Shown here piece after piece: positions 56,780 to 64,000 of a DNA stretch of 64,000 nt. The notes below the pieces were generated by a model that was not told the origin of the DNA, made no database searches, and worked only from the letters and a program-made list of their open reading frames with translations. The position numbers were made by a program, and so were the translations under genes. Position 1 is the stretch's first letter. Every line of letters starts with the position of its first letter. Source of the stretch: Breviolum minutum Mf 1.05b.01 (Eukaryota; Sar; Dinophyceae; Suessiales; Symbiodiniaceae); assembly GCA_000507305.1 (NCBI GenBank), contig DF241168.1, positions 23,156-87,155 of the forward strand, in the 5' to 3' direction.

Positions 56780-56960
56780 CCTCATAACCCTGAAAAACCC
56801 ACCAAGGTACACGACTGCCGATTCTCTGTCGGGTCCAAATCGGGCGGCGCCGGTGCGGGTTGCCGATTCTCTGTCGGGTCCAAATCGGGCGGCGCCGGTG
56901 CGGGTTCGAAGTCATCAAAGAAGGGCAAGTCAGGTTTGGCCGGATCTGGCACGCAATCCA
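56780..56960 (-). CDS. Candidate Pro/Asp-rich exon with 15-residue duplication
   Basis: The minus strand reads DCVPDPAKPDLPFFDDFE followed by two identical copies of PAPAPPDLDPTENRQ, matching the perfect 45-bp tandem repeat beneath. GC content is much higher than the flanks. The plus strand is also open (Ser/Gly/Lys-rich), so the strand is not certain. Confidence 0.4.
56816..56905 (+). repeat. Perfect 45-bp tandem duplication
   Basis: Two identical units starting TGCCGATTCTCTGTCGGGTC at 56816 and 56861. Confidence 0.92.
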
Positions 56961-57085
56961 TCCTCGATTTTAAGTTTTGTCGTAACATGTTCTGTGGGGA
57001 AAGATTGCCTATAAAAGCGAAAAACCATCATTTGGGGGGTAAAACTTCGATGTTTTGTTCAGGTAAGGGTTTTATCGATTCATAT

Positions 57086-57184
57086 CTGGTTGGTGGTTTC
57101 AACCCATCTGAAAAAATATTAGTCAAATTGGAAATCTTCCCCCAATAGGGGCGAAAAGAAAACATATTTGAAACTACCACCTAG
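57086..57184 (-). mobile_element. Family A hairpin
   Basis: CTGGTTGGTGGTTTCAACCC to TTTGAAACTACCACCTAG. Confidence 0.7.
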
Positions 57185-57302
57185 ATATTTTTGGGCTAAA
57201 GATGTGATGATCAAAACCTCTGGGAAAATCGCTCCGTTAGGCTCCGTTCGTACCAGGCAGGCATCGGCAGGATTGGTTTTTTTTGTGCCCCAAATAAATG
57301 GC
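57181..57302 (-). CDS. Candidate exon between two family A elements
   Basis: The minus-strand frame is fully open between the A elements at 57304 and 57086. It reads FIWGTKKTNPADACLVRTEP and then IFPEVLIITSLAQKYL, ending TATCTAG|GTGGTAG. The donor is the family A terminus. The acceptor side is mutated (ACTCG instead of ACTAG), so the 5' limit is uncertain, and no phase match to a following exon was found. Confidence 0.4.
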
Positions 57303-57303
57303 G

Positions 57304-57425
57304 AGTTGGTGGTTGAGTTGAACCAACCCATTTGAAACATATGCGCAGAAAAGTCAAATTGGATCATTTTCCCCGCAAATGGGGCGATTTTTTTGACTAT
57401 ATTGATGTTTGAGTTGCCACCACCT
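57304..57425 (-). mobile_element. Family A hairpin
   Basis: GTTGGTGGTTGAGTTGAACC to GTTTGAGTTGCCACCACCT; the acceptor AG is lost. Confidence 0.62.
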
Positions 57426-57751
57426 TTCCGTTGGATATTTTTGAAGTGCCATCTTTTTTTGACACAAAAGCCCTGTTTGTTTTTCAAAAAAGGATCGCCT
57501 CTTACACCCACTGAGGGTACGATGTGGGTAAAAAAATATCCTGCTCAGAACAATTCAACTCTTCATGCCCAAGTTACTATATACCTAAATATGATATTTG
57601 TACACATATATGATTTGCATTCATCTTTTAACATACAAAAAAACATATATCTTAAGGTGACTTTTGATGCGCTTGCAGCTTAACATCCTTTGGCAAAATC
57701 TTCCTATCACTTGATTGACCCAACCTATCTAAATGGGGCCTGTTGCTGAAC

Positions 57752-57892
57752 AATACCCTCCCTAAACACTCACATCTTGCTCCCCCCCAAAAAAATATGC
57801 CTTTTTGACAAAAAGGAAAGGGGAAAGGTAGTTTCCCAAACACCATATTTCAGGGAACAAAAAACTTGCGCAGTTAGCTTTAGAGAGTGTAA
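57752..57892. mobile_element. Family F hairpin, decayed
   Basis: ATACCCTCCCTAAACACTCA left; TTAGCTTTAGAGAGTGTA right; ends next to the family D element. Confidence 0.5.
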
Positions 57893-57900
57893 TGTATGAT

Positions 57901-58003
57901 ACTGTTGATGGAAGAAATCCTGCACCAGTTGATAGGTAGGTTCTCCCAATATTTAACAGGGATTTATAATCCCTGGTGGTGCAGGATTTCTTCCATCAAC
58001 AGT
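57901..58003 (+). mobile_element. Family D hairpin with perfect 9-bp target duplication
   Basis: ACTGTTGATGGAAGAAATCC to GGATTTCTTCCATCAACAGT. ATGTATGAT flanks both sides (57892-57900 and 58004-58012). Confidence 0.85.
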
Positions 58004-58340
58004 ATGTATGATATTTCCCATCCAATTGCTTGACGTATAATTTCCTTTTTGTGGAACAAAAGGTCCCGGGTGCAACTTTTCGGGCAACAAATGATGAGGC
58101 AAAACTTGGGGAACCACTGCTAAAGGTTTCAACTTTTAGAGAGCCACATCTCAGACATCCGCCCAATTCAAACAGGCTACGGCTAAGGGTTTTTTTGGGG
58201 ACGATTCCAAAGACTTTGCCAAGGTTAGATGTGTTGCGGTGTGGAGTTTGGAACTCTCCAAGATACTTTGGCAACGAGTCAATGGGGATATTCCAGTTAT
58301 TTCCATTAATATTTACCAACCAAAATTTCAAAAAAAACAA
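57996..58340 (-). other. Coding-like segment, minus frame of 114 codons
   Basis: The minus frame includes PKYLGEFQTPHRNTSNLGKV and LFELGGCLRCGSLKVETFSS. The plus frame is also open for 107 codons. It begins beside the family D element at 57901. Confidence 0.28.
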
Positions 58341-58346
58341 AATAAT

Positions 58347-58442
58347 CCCATAGCATCCATGTATGGTATAGATTTACCTACATACCATTTAAAAACACAA
58401 AAAACAACCATTCATGACAATCGTCCCATGGATGGTATTGGT
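58347..58442. mobile_element. Family C palindrome
   Basis: CCCATAGCATCCATGTATGG left; decayed right arm GTCCCATGGATGGTA. Confidence 0.55.
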
Positions 58443-58991
58443 TTTACCATGTTTTCCAACTTACTAACTAGTTACGATCACTTCCATGGACATCTCCCAA
58501 TGTCCTTTCTTGGCAGGTTTAGCACGGAAGCCCCCCCGCAATTCAAGTCGCGGTTTTTTCCAGTTGTGTTTTTGTTTCATTCTCAACACCAAGAGTCTCA
58601 ATCATCATGGCTCTTGCTCGCGCAAACCCGCTCCCCGGAATGGAGCAGGTAGCCGTTAAATGAACGGATGGTTGTCAATAGTCGCGGACACAGGTTTTTG
58701 GGTTTATCCCCCAGGGCGGCTTGTTGTGTTTTTGGTTGAAAAATGGAGAAAATGAAGATTGCATGTTCAAAAAACTGAAGGGATTTTTGCAGTAAAAAAT
58801 TTGGGCATCAAATTGAGCAGCTCCCCACGATTTCGATCACCACAAATTTGCCCTTTTTGTTGGGTCATTTTTGGTCACAAAAAACCAAGGGTATCATGTC
58901 CATGGCTTGCCTTGAAAGGTGAGTTTCACCAAGGACCGGAGCGAATGTCCAAACCGGTTCCGAACCGGTGCGGTGGTTGTTTCATACCCTG

Positions 58992-59121
58992 CCCATTACG
59001 GATCCATGGGACGGAGACTGGTATATTTACCTATATGATACCGATATACCTGGTTAATCTACCATTAAATATCAACCTGCCATTCATGTATAGATAAACA
59101 TATCAGTCCCATGGATCTGGG
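58992..59121. mobile_element. Family C palindrome, enlarged
   Basis: CATTACGGATCCATGGGACG left; ATCAGTCCCATGGATCTGG right. Confidence 0.58.
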
Positions 59122-59672
59122 ATGTTGAAGTTCACAAAAGCATTAGGATTCATCTGGCCTGTTGAATGTTGGGATGAGAGCTGTCCTACCCAGGATGCTG
59201 GCTCGTCACCACCAGCTATGGACTTTGTCATACCAAGTTGCATCTTTATTCATCCAATATATAATTAATACAAACGTTCATATATTTCAATTACAAAACA
59301 TGTGCACAAATCTGTGTTAACTCTCGTAATTCAACCCCCCAAATGCCACACACTCGGAAATAAGGCAGTCTTATTGGATTATTAAGGGACAAGAACTAGA
59401 ATGCAGGTGTTGAGCAATTTTTGTTACTGAGTCATGGGAGGGGTAGCCAAATGTTTGCTCAAGAATGCAGGTTTTGAGAACATTCTTTTAAACAAAGTGC
59501 TTAAACAACCTGCATTCTAGAGCAAAAATGAAGCCCCACTAAGGACGTTGCAGGAATTTAGTAAGTGGTTAGCAAATGGGTTATAAGTTATAACCTACTT
59601 ATAAATGGGATTAGGGTTGTTACCCACTGATCCTAAGCATTGATCCCCACTTCCAATGGGACATCCTAGCAC

Positions 59673-59797
59673 CCTCCAGCTCTTAACAAGCTCGGCTATT
59701 GGGACAGCCGGGGAAAGTTCAAACAGTGCCACCCTTAGATTTCCCATGAAAGAGTGGTGATGGATATGTATCCATGGTTTTTCGGAACAATTCACAT
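59673..59797 (-). CDS. Candidate exon, unknown domain
   Basis: On the minus strand, 41 codons lie between the acceptor TTGTCGTAG and the donor AGG|GTGCTA. It reads VNCSEKPWIHIHHH and then a hydrophobic, helical-looking FELSPAVPIAELVKSW. The two leading bases complete an Asp codon with the single trailing base of the exon at 59931-60057. The intron between them (133 nt) is almost entirely a family G hairpin. Confidence 0.5.
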
Positions 59798-59802
59798 CTA
59801 CG

Positions 59803-59921
59803 ACAAGGGCCCAAAAACCAACTCCACCGACCTGGGTGAAATGACCCTTTTTTGTTACCCACGTATTTTCAGCCATTTATGGGGTAACTCCCCTTATAAT
59901 GATCCTAGGGGCCCACCTTGT
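59803..59921 (-). mobile_element. Family G hairpin filling a 133-nt intron
   Basis: ACAAGGGCCCAAAAACCAAC left; AGGGGCCCACCTTGT right. Confidence 0.68.
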
Positions 59922-59930
59922 ATCAAAAGC

Positions 59931-60057
59931 CTCTGCGATAGTCAGCGATTGAACATCTTTCGCTGACTATCCGGCAAACTTTGGGATAAAGATCCATGCC
60001 ACATGTGACAGCAACTGATCCGGAGTCGCCACCACCTCCATTTCTATCAAGAACTAA
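59931..60057 (-). CDS. Candidate exon, unknown domain
   Basis: On the minus strand, 42 open codons lie between the acceptor ATTTCAAG and a GC donor (AGAG|GCTTTT). It reads DRNGGGGDSGSVAVTCGM and then a Cys/Arg-rich stretch ending CSIADYRR. It leaves one base, which joins in phase to the next candidate exon (59673-59797). The terminal part contains a short inverted repeat (ATAGTCAGCGA). The frame is also open upstream to about 60115, so the 5' limit is uncertain. Confidence 0.5.
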
Positions 60058-60460
60058 CTTGAAATCATTTACCAACCCCCACAATTCAGGCCAGTTTTTG
60101 TTTGTTTTCATCACTTTCCAACAAGCAACTAAAACCACCAACCTGAAAAACCACCACGATCCGTCGGTCCGAGGCGCTCCACAATGAGATTGGGTTTCCG
60201 GATGGCACAAAAGGCACAAGCAACGAGACCATAATTTCCATAGCGATCCTGGAATTGGAAGGTGGGCCGGGCCCCCTAAGGCCCTACGGATCGTTTATAC
60301 CCCTAAGGAATCCAGAGAGATGTCCACTAAGAAATCTCCAACAGGACCATTCCTGAACGGACCCAGAAAAAAAAACCTTATAGATCTTGTAGTATCTAAT
60401 AACTCGATCGCAAGGTTACTGAACGGGGTCCGTTGGGATAAGGTCCCATTCAATTTTTGG

Positions 60461-60573
60461 AGATATAGGTCCTAAGAAAGGGATTATCTGATTACCCCTG
60501 CATTCCTATTCCAGGGATCGGGATGTTTCGACCATCAATCCTATTCGATCGGGAGGGGTCTGGATTCTTAGGG
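60461..60573 (-). mobile_element. Family H element, reverse
   Basis: ATAGGTCCTAAGAAAGGGAT left; GGGGTCTGGATTCTTAGGGA right. Confidence 0.62.
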
Positions 60574-60779
60574 ATAGTTAGAAATGGAGTTATAATTAAC
60601 CCCCGTACAAGTAGGGTGATATAACCCCATGTGAATCCTATTTATTTCAATTTCAGGCCATTTAAAGTGGTTAGTTCCCAGTAAAACTTAAAAACAAAGA
60701 CATCTGTTAAACGTTCATGGATGTGTCAGGAAGTTAGGATCAAGGGTTAGGATCAGTGGGTTATAACTCCCTTATACAT

Positions 60780-60990
60780 CCCATTTATAAGTACTTCGCT
60801 GTCGCGGACAAGTTATGAACTTATAAGTTAATTATAAGTAGACTTATAACCTTGTATGTATGGTGTAACTTATATTATAAGTTGATAACTTCTGTATAAC
60901 TTCATGGTTTTGGGAGGGGTAGTTAGCCGGAAGTTGTGAAGTTATAAGTTAGTTAGCTCTTGGAATATGATATAGGCAAAATGAAGTTAC
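60780..60990. repeat. TTATAAGTTA-type repeat cluster in divergent spacer
   Basis: Many overlapping ACTTATAAGTT and AAGTTATAAG words between the minus-strand candidate gene and the plus-strand gene at 61121. Confidence 0.6.
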
Positions 60991-61120
60991 AAAGAACTTA
61001 GCCGAGTTATAAAAACATGTTTTTTAATAAGTTTTTTGCACGCTAGTAATGATATGTGGATTTTTGGAGGGAAATATTGTTTTTCCGTCCGGTCTGGCAT
61101 TTTTTGGTTTCAAGGGGAAA

Positions 61121-62584
61121 ATGGCGCAGATAATACGGCAGTTGCAGGCGACACAGAAGTTTTTGGCGGGTTTAAAGCAGTTGCCCACGTTCAAAGAAGT
61201 TCGTGACAAGCAACTTGTACAGCTGAAGGCTGTGATTGCCAAAAGCGTTGGCTTGTCCACTGAAAAAGTTGCAGGCATCATTTCTACGTTTGACGAGTCA
61301 CTTTGGGAAGAATCCAGCCTGCTGTCGTTGAAACAACTTTTGGCTGAGAAAATAGAAGAAGAGGAACCAAAAGAAAGAAGAGCAATGCAGGACTACACTG
61401 CTTTGCCCATGTATTTGGATGAGCATTGGTGGAACGTCATAGACAAGACCACGTCGGATGTTGTTCTTTTGGAGCAATTGACGAAACATGCTGGGAACTT
61501 AGGACTTCGTTGCCCCACCGAGCCAACAATGGCTACTTTGTGCATTTTGGCAGGTTCTTTTTTTCGTGGACCGGAGCAAAGTGACCAGGCCAAGTTTGAG
61601 AAGCTCGCAGTCTTCAAACCAAAAGTGAAGAAGTGGCTTCAAAATCTTGGCAACCCACTTGTATATGTGACACAACTCCCGTTGGCCATGGCGGAATTTC
61701 CGGAAGTGTTGCTGAGCGCAGCCTATCCGAAAGGATTCGTAGCGTATCTCCCACCAGGAGTGACGCTGGAAGAAATCATGAATTTGGTGCGGACGTATCC
61801 TTTGCGAAAAACTAATGTGGCTGCGCAAAGCAGTAGCAGTGGGCAGAGAGATGTTTTGTTGCCAGACGCAGGATCTGCTGCTTCAGGATTTCATGCCATG
61901 GGACAATTCATTGCAGGTATGTTGCAAGGCCACTCTTCTTGTCCAGTTCCAAAAGAACGTGACAAGCCGGCGGAAGCTTCGATGGCAACATGTGGCCTGA
62001 GTCGTCGTTCAACTCCAGTTTTGGCTTTGATGGATGGTCAAACCACTGAAGATCGTGAAGAGCCTCTGCAGGATCTCAAAACAGAGGCAGCAGAAGCTTT
62101 GTCCAAAAGACAAAGTGTTGCAGCAGAGCCGACACCTGTTGCGTCGCAATTAGATGCGTTGCGCGCAGGACTGTATGGAGACGATGGCGTCTCTGAGACC
62201 AAGGTCCAGAATCGTGTCCGTGGAAGAGGCCGAGGCCGCGGCAGAGGACGCGGAAGATTACAAGGGAGAGGCCGCGGTAGATCTGCTGGCCGTGGACGAG
62301 GGCGTGGGAGGTCCCAAAAGTTGGAACAGTCTTCGCATGTTTCGAAACTAACTGCAAGGGGCTCCTTGTTGCCCGGCACGAAGGAAGGAGCACCGAAGAA
62401 GCGTCCAGCTGCTTCGACAGTCTCTACTGGAGGTTCGTCGAAGGCAACAAAGGCAGCGCGCAACGCTGCCTTACTTGCCAAAGTACCGGCGGCTTTGAAA
62501 GAGAAATTCAAAAACGGTTGTCCGACCTGCAGATATACTCCTCTATGCTGTCCAAGTTGCTGGCACAAGCGTGGCTACGAGTAG
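61121..62584 (+). CDS. Hypothetical protein, 487 aa, RG-rich with Cys-rich C terminus
   Basis: Complete intronless frame ending in TAG. The frame is open from an ATG at 61049, but the ATG at 61121 is preferred: it has AAAATGG context and lies just after a T-rich stretch ending TTTCAAG at 61114, which looks like a splice-leader or cis acceptor. Residues 1-100 are helical and charged (FKEVRDKQL, EKIEEEEPKERR). A Trp-containing central region includes LDEHWWNVIDK. Residues about 365-398 are an Arg-Gly tract, typical of RNA-binding or nucleolar proteins. A basic KKRPAA segment follows, and the last 21 residues hold CPTCRY and CCPSCWHKRGY, a possible zinc-binding tail. From memory, such tails recur in dinoflagellate hypothetical proteins; no function is assigned. 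GC content is clearly higher than in the 61 kb to the left. Confidence 0.82.
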   Translation: MAQIIRQLQATQKFLAGLKQLPTFKEVRDKQLVQLKAVIAKSVGLSTEKVAGIISTFDESLWEESSLLSLKQLLAEKIEEEEPKERRAMQDYTALPMYLDEHWWNVIDKTTSDVVLLEQLTKHAGNLGLRCPTEPTMATLCILAGSFFRGPEQSDQAKFEKLAVFKPKVKKWLQNLGNPLVYVTQLPLAMAEFPEVLLSAAYPKGFVAYLPPGVTLEEIMNLVRTYPLRKTNVAAQSSSSGQRDVLLPDAGSAASGFHAMGQFIAGMLQGHSSCPVPKERDKPAEASMATCGLSRRSTPVLALMDGQTTEDREEPLQDLKTEAAEALSKRQSVAAEPTPVASQLDALRAGLYGDDGVSETKVQNRVRGRGRGRGRGRGRLQGRGRGRSAGRGRGRGRSQKLEQSSHVSKLTARGSLLPGTKEGAPKKRPAASTVSTGGSSKATKAARNAALLAKVPAALKEKFKNGCPTCRYTPLCCPSCWHKRGYE

Positions 62585-62930
62585 TGGAAACTAAGACGCT
62601 CACAGCTGCTGTTGGACATTTGCGTTAGAAAAAAAAGGGCTTGCGGCTAGTAACAGGAATAGTTCGCGTTGTTGTGTAACTACCACTAACCTTTCAGAAA
62701 ATTCAAACAAAGTATCTCCTTTTTCACAGCCTGGGCTCAAGCTGTGTTCCCTTGTACCTGTCCAAGTTGTATGGGCAACAAGCTGCTTGCACTGAGGACT
62801 ATATGTGGGGATTTGGGCGGTTGTGGTTTTAAGATAAAGTAAAATTAATATATGATATTACAATATTTTATGTATATGTTATATTTATCTAAGGTGACGC
62901 TATAATATATTTTTTGAAAGGATAGATGAA

Positions 62931-63225
62931 CCTACGTGGTCACGATATCTTCTTCAAGAATGGCTCACTTTGTGACACCTACGTGGTGCCACAAGGAACT
63001 ATATAGACTTTTGCTCACCTACGTGGTGTAAGAAGTCTACGCGGTGTCACCTACGCGGTGTCAGAATACAACCACTGGTTCACCTACGCGGTGTCACCTA
63101 CGCGGTGTCAGAAGCCTACGTGGCAGCACTGTGCACCTACGTGGTGTCAGAAGCCTACGTGGCAGCACTGTGCACCTACGTGGTGTCAGAAGCCTACGTG
63201 GCAGGACTGTGCACCTACGTGGTGC
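62931..63225 (+). repeat. CCTACGYGG array with 39-bp units
   Basis: About thirteen CCTACGTGG/CCTACGCGG words. Three full 39-bp units start CACCTACG at 63095, 63134 and 63173, with a partial one at 63212. Lies in the 770-bp spacer between two plus-strand genes. Confidence 0.88.
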
Positions 63226-63354
63226 AGCCTCCACATATTCCCCATATATGTATATATAAATAATATATCTATAGATATAATATAAACTTAAATATTTTGG
63301 GGGGTCTCCGTGTTCCTTCGCATCCTGTGCAGGACCAAGTTCGAGAAGGCAGGA

Positions 63355-64000
63355 ATGGACAAAGCACACGGCCTCACAAGCAGCAGCAGCTCTGAAGAGA
63401 CTGTCGAGGTGGAAGAGTCACAGTCGTCCGAGGAGTTCGCTCCAGAGGCAACTGCAAAGTCCGCAGCTCGACCGACACACCCTCCGCCGCAACCACCACA
63501 ACCACCACGCAGGAGTGAAGAACGCAGAGGTCGAAGTGAGGAGCCGAGGTTCGGCAAGCGAGGCAGGAGCCCTGCAAGGCGCCCAGGAAGCTCTCGAGGT
63601 GGCGCCAAACGACCACGCTCGCCTGAGCAGGGACCCAAGGGCAAAGGAAAGGGAGACAAAGGTGGTGACAACCGAGTGCAGTGTCGGTTCTGCCACCAGC
63701 CGGTCGCCAACAACATTGCCGCAATGTCGCAACACCAGTACTGGAACTGGACCTGTTTGCGTTGGCAGCGTTACAACGCAGGGTTGAACTGGGAGGAAAG
63801 TGCTGTGGCAGCCTCCAGGCAGAAGCAAAGGAGAGACGATCGAGCCCGCCAGCAGCTGGGAATGCCTTTGGAAACTCCCGAGCCACCGAAGGCNCCGCAC
63901 CAGCACGCAAGTCCCGTACCGTCTCGAAGCCGGTGGCCGTTTCCGAGAAGCACGACAAGAAACGTAAGAAGGACAAGCGCAGCAAGGCTCCTGTCGTGTC
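63355..64000 (+). CDS. Partial basic protein with C2HC zinc-finger-like motif
   Basis: Frame open from the ATG at 63355 to the right edge (in-frame upstream to 63292), so the C terminus is missing. Order: Ser/Glu-rich acidic N terminus, a Pro/Gln run (PPPQPPQPP), an Arg/Ser/Gly-rich basic stretch, KGKGKGDKGG, then C-x2-C-x13-H-x6-C beginning CRFCHQ, followed by a Trp-rich helix with NWTCLRWQRYN and a basic coiled segment. The motif suggests nucleic-acid binding; no named family is recognised. The N at 63894 probably hides a missing base. Downstream of it the frame two positions over reads as a lysine-rich basic tail (KHDKKRKKDKRSK) and looks more natural than the nominal frame. It has the same direction as the gene at 61121, as in dinoflagellate unidirectional gene arrays. 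Confidence 0.7.
   Translation, partial: MDKAHGLTSSSSSEETVEVEESQSSEEFAPEATAKSAARPTHPPPQPPQPPRRSEERRGRSEEPRFGKRGRSPARRPGSSRGGAKRPRSPEQGPKGKGKGDKGGDNRVQCRFCHQPVANNIAAMSQHQYWNWTCLRWQRYNAGLNWEESAVAASRQKQRRDDRARQQLGMPLETPEPPKXPHQHASPVPSRSRWPFPRSTTRNVRRTSAARLLSC

Larger units (their letters stand above)
3046..60057 (-). other. Putative giant intron-rich transcription unit(s), minus strand
   Basis: The extent is an inference. It is bounded by the leftmost and rightmost minus-sense signals: orientation-locked family A elements from 3046 to 57425 and candidate exons from about 12 kb to 60057. Introns would range from 98 nt to several kb and be made mostly of hairpin elements. It may be several genes in tandem. 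The ankyrin-coding exon pair is the firmest part. No terminator or poly(A) signal was identifiable. Confidence 0.45.

Noticed and set aside
3046..57425. Family A as simple tRNA- or SINE-derived repeats
   Set aside because: No A/B box or poly-A tail. Long terminal inverted repeats and occasional target duplications fit DNA elements.
1..61000. Most single-frame translations of 60-130 codons in the repeat region
   Set aside because: They run through hairpin elements whose arms give mirrored peptides on both strands (for example NIPVPM / GKYTSPM-type pieces), with no splice or composition support.
61049..61120. Upstream in-frame ATG adding 24 residues to the 487-aa protein
   Set aside because: Poor start context, and a T-rich stretch ending in AG lies between it and the better ATG at 61121.
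63095..63225. CRISPR-like array
   Set aside because: Units are contiguous with no unique spacers, and the context is eukaryotic.
63044..63285. Open frames with a 13-residue repeat across the CCTACGTGG array
   Set aside because: The repeat unit is 39 bp, a multiple of three, so frames stay open automatically. There is no other coding sign.
63288..63985. Long minus-strand frames opposite the partial gene
   Set aside because: They are antisense shadows of a GC-rich coding region. The plus frame has coherent composition and a zinc-finger-like motif.

Overview
The window looks like nuclear DNA of a dinoflagellate (Symbiodiniaceae or a relative). This is inferred from four things: almost no long open frames over 61 kb; dense short hairpin repeats of about 90-150 bp, many nested in one another; coding-like pieces of 35-200 nt bounded by GT, GC or GA donors and AG acceptors; and a final 3 kb of GC-richer, intron-poor, head-to-tail frames coding Arg-Gly/Cys-rich proteins. 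No rRNA, tRNA, CRISPR array or prokaryotic operon structure was seen. One ambiguous base occurs at 63894. Region 1 (1-2.9 kb) holds repeats, a 42-bp minisatellite and ambiguous coding-like pieces. Region 2 (about 3-60.1 kb) is read here as one or more giant intron-rich genes on the minus strand. The anchor is a pair of exons at 53799-53937 and 51840-51925 which join in phase (G|GT) into an ankyrin repeat. About 25 more candidate minus-strand exons are listed. Most long single-frame translations here are not genes: the region is introns filled with repeats. Region 3 (60.1-61.1 kb) is a divergent spacer rich in TTATAAGTTA-like repeats. Region 4 (61.1-64 kb) has a complete plus-strand gene of 487 codons, a spacer with a 39-bp CCTACGTGG tandem array, and a plus-strand gene running off the right edge. 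Repeats: I recognise at least a dozen hairpin families, named A-N here only for convenience. Family A is the key one. All 18 clear copies and 7 decayed ones point the same way. Read on the minus strand they begin GTGGTGG and end CAACTAG or CAACCAG, so they have intron ends, and several abut open coding-like pieces. One copy (55626-55723) is exactly a 98-nt GT-AG intron between two pieces that join in frame. Family B, a TA-flanked hairpin, is split 4 to 4 in orientation and serves as an internal control. Family G hairpins fill two further phase-consistent introns (59798-59930 and 34547-34818). The best single reading is a gene whose introns were built or refilled by mobile hairpin elements (introners). 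Limits: coding sense was judged by eye from frame openness, codon texture and splice signals. Because coding texture is partly symmetric between strands, individual exons could be misassigned. No homology search was run.
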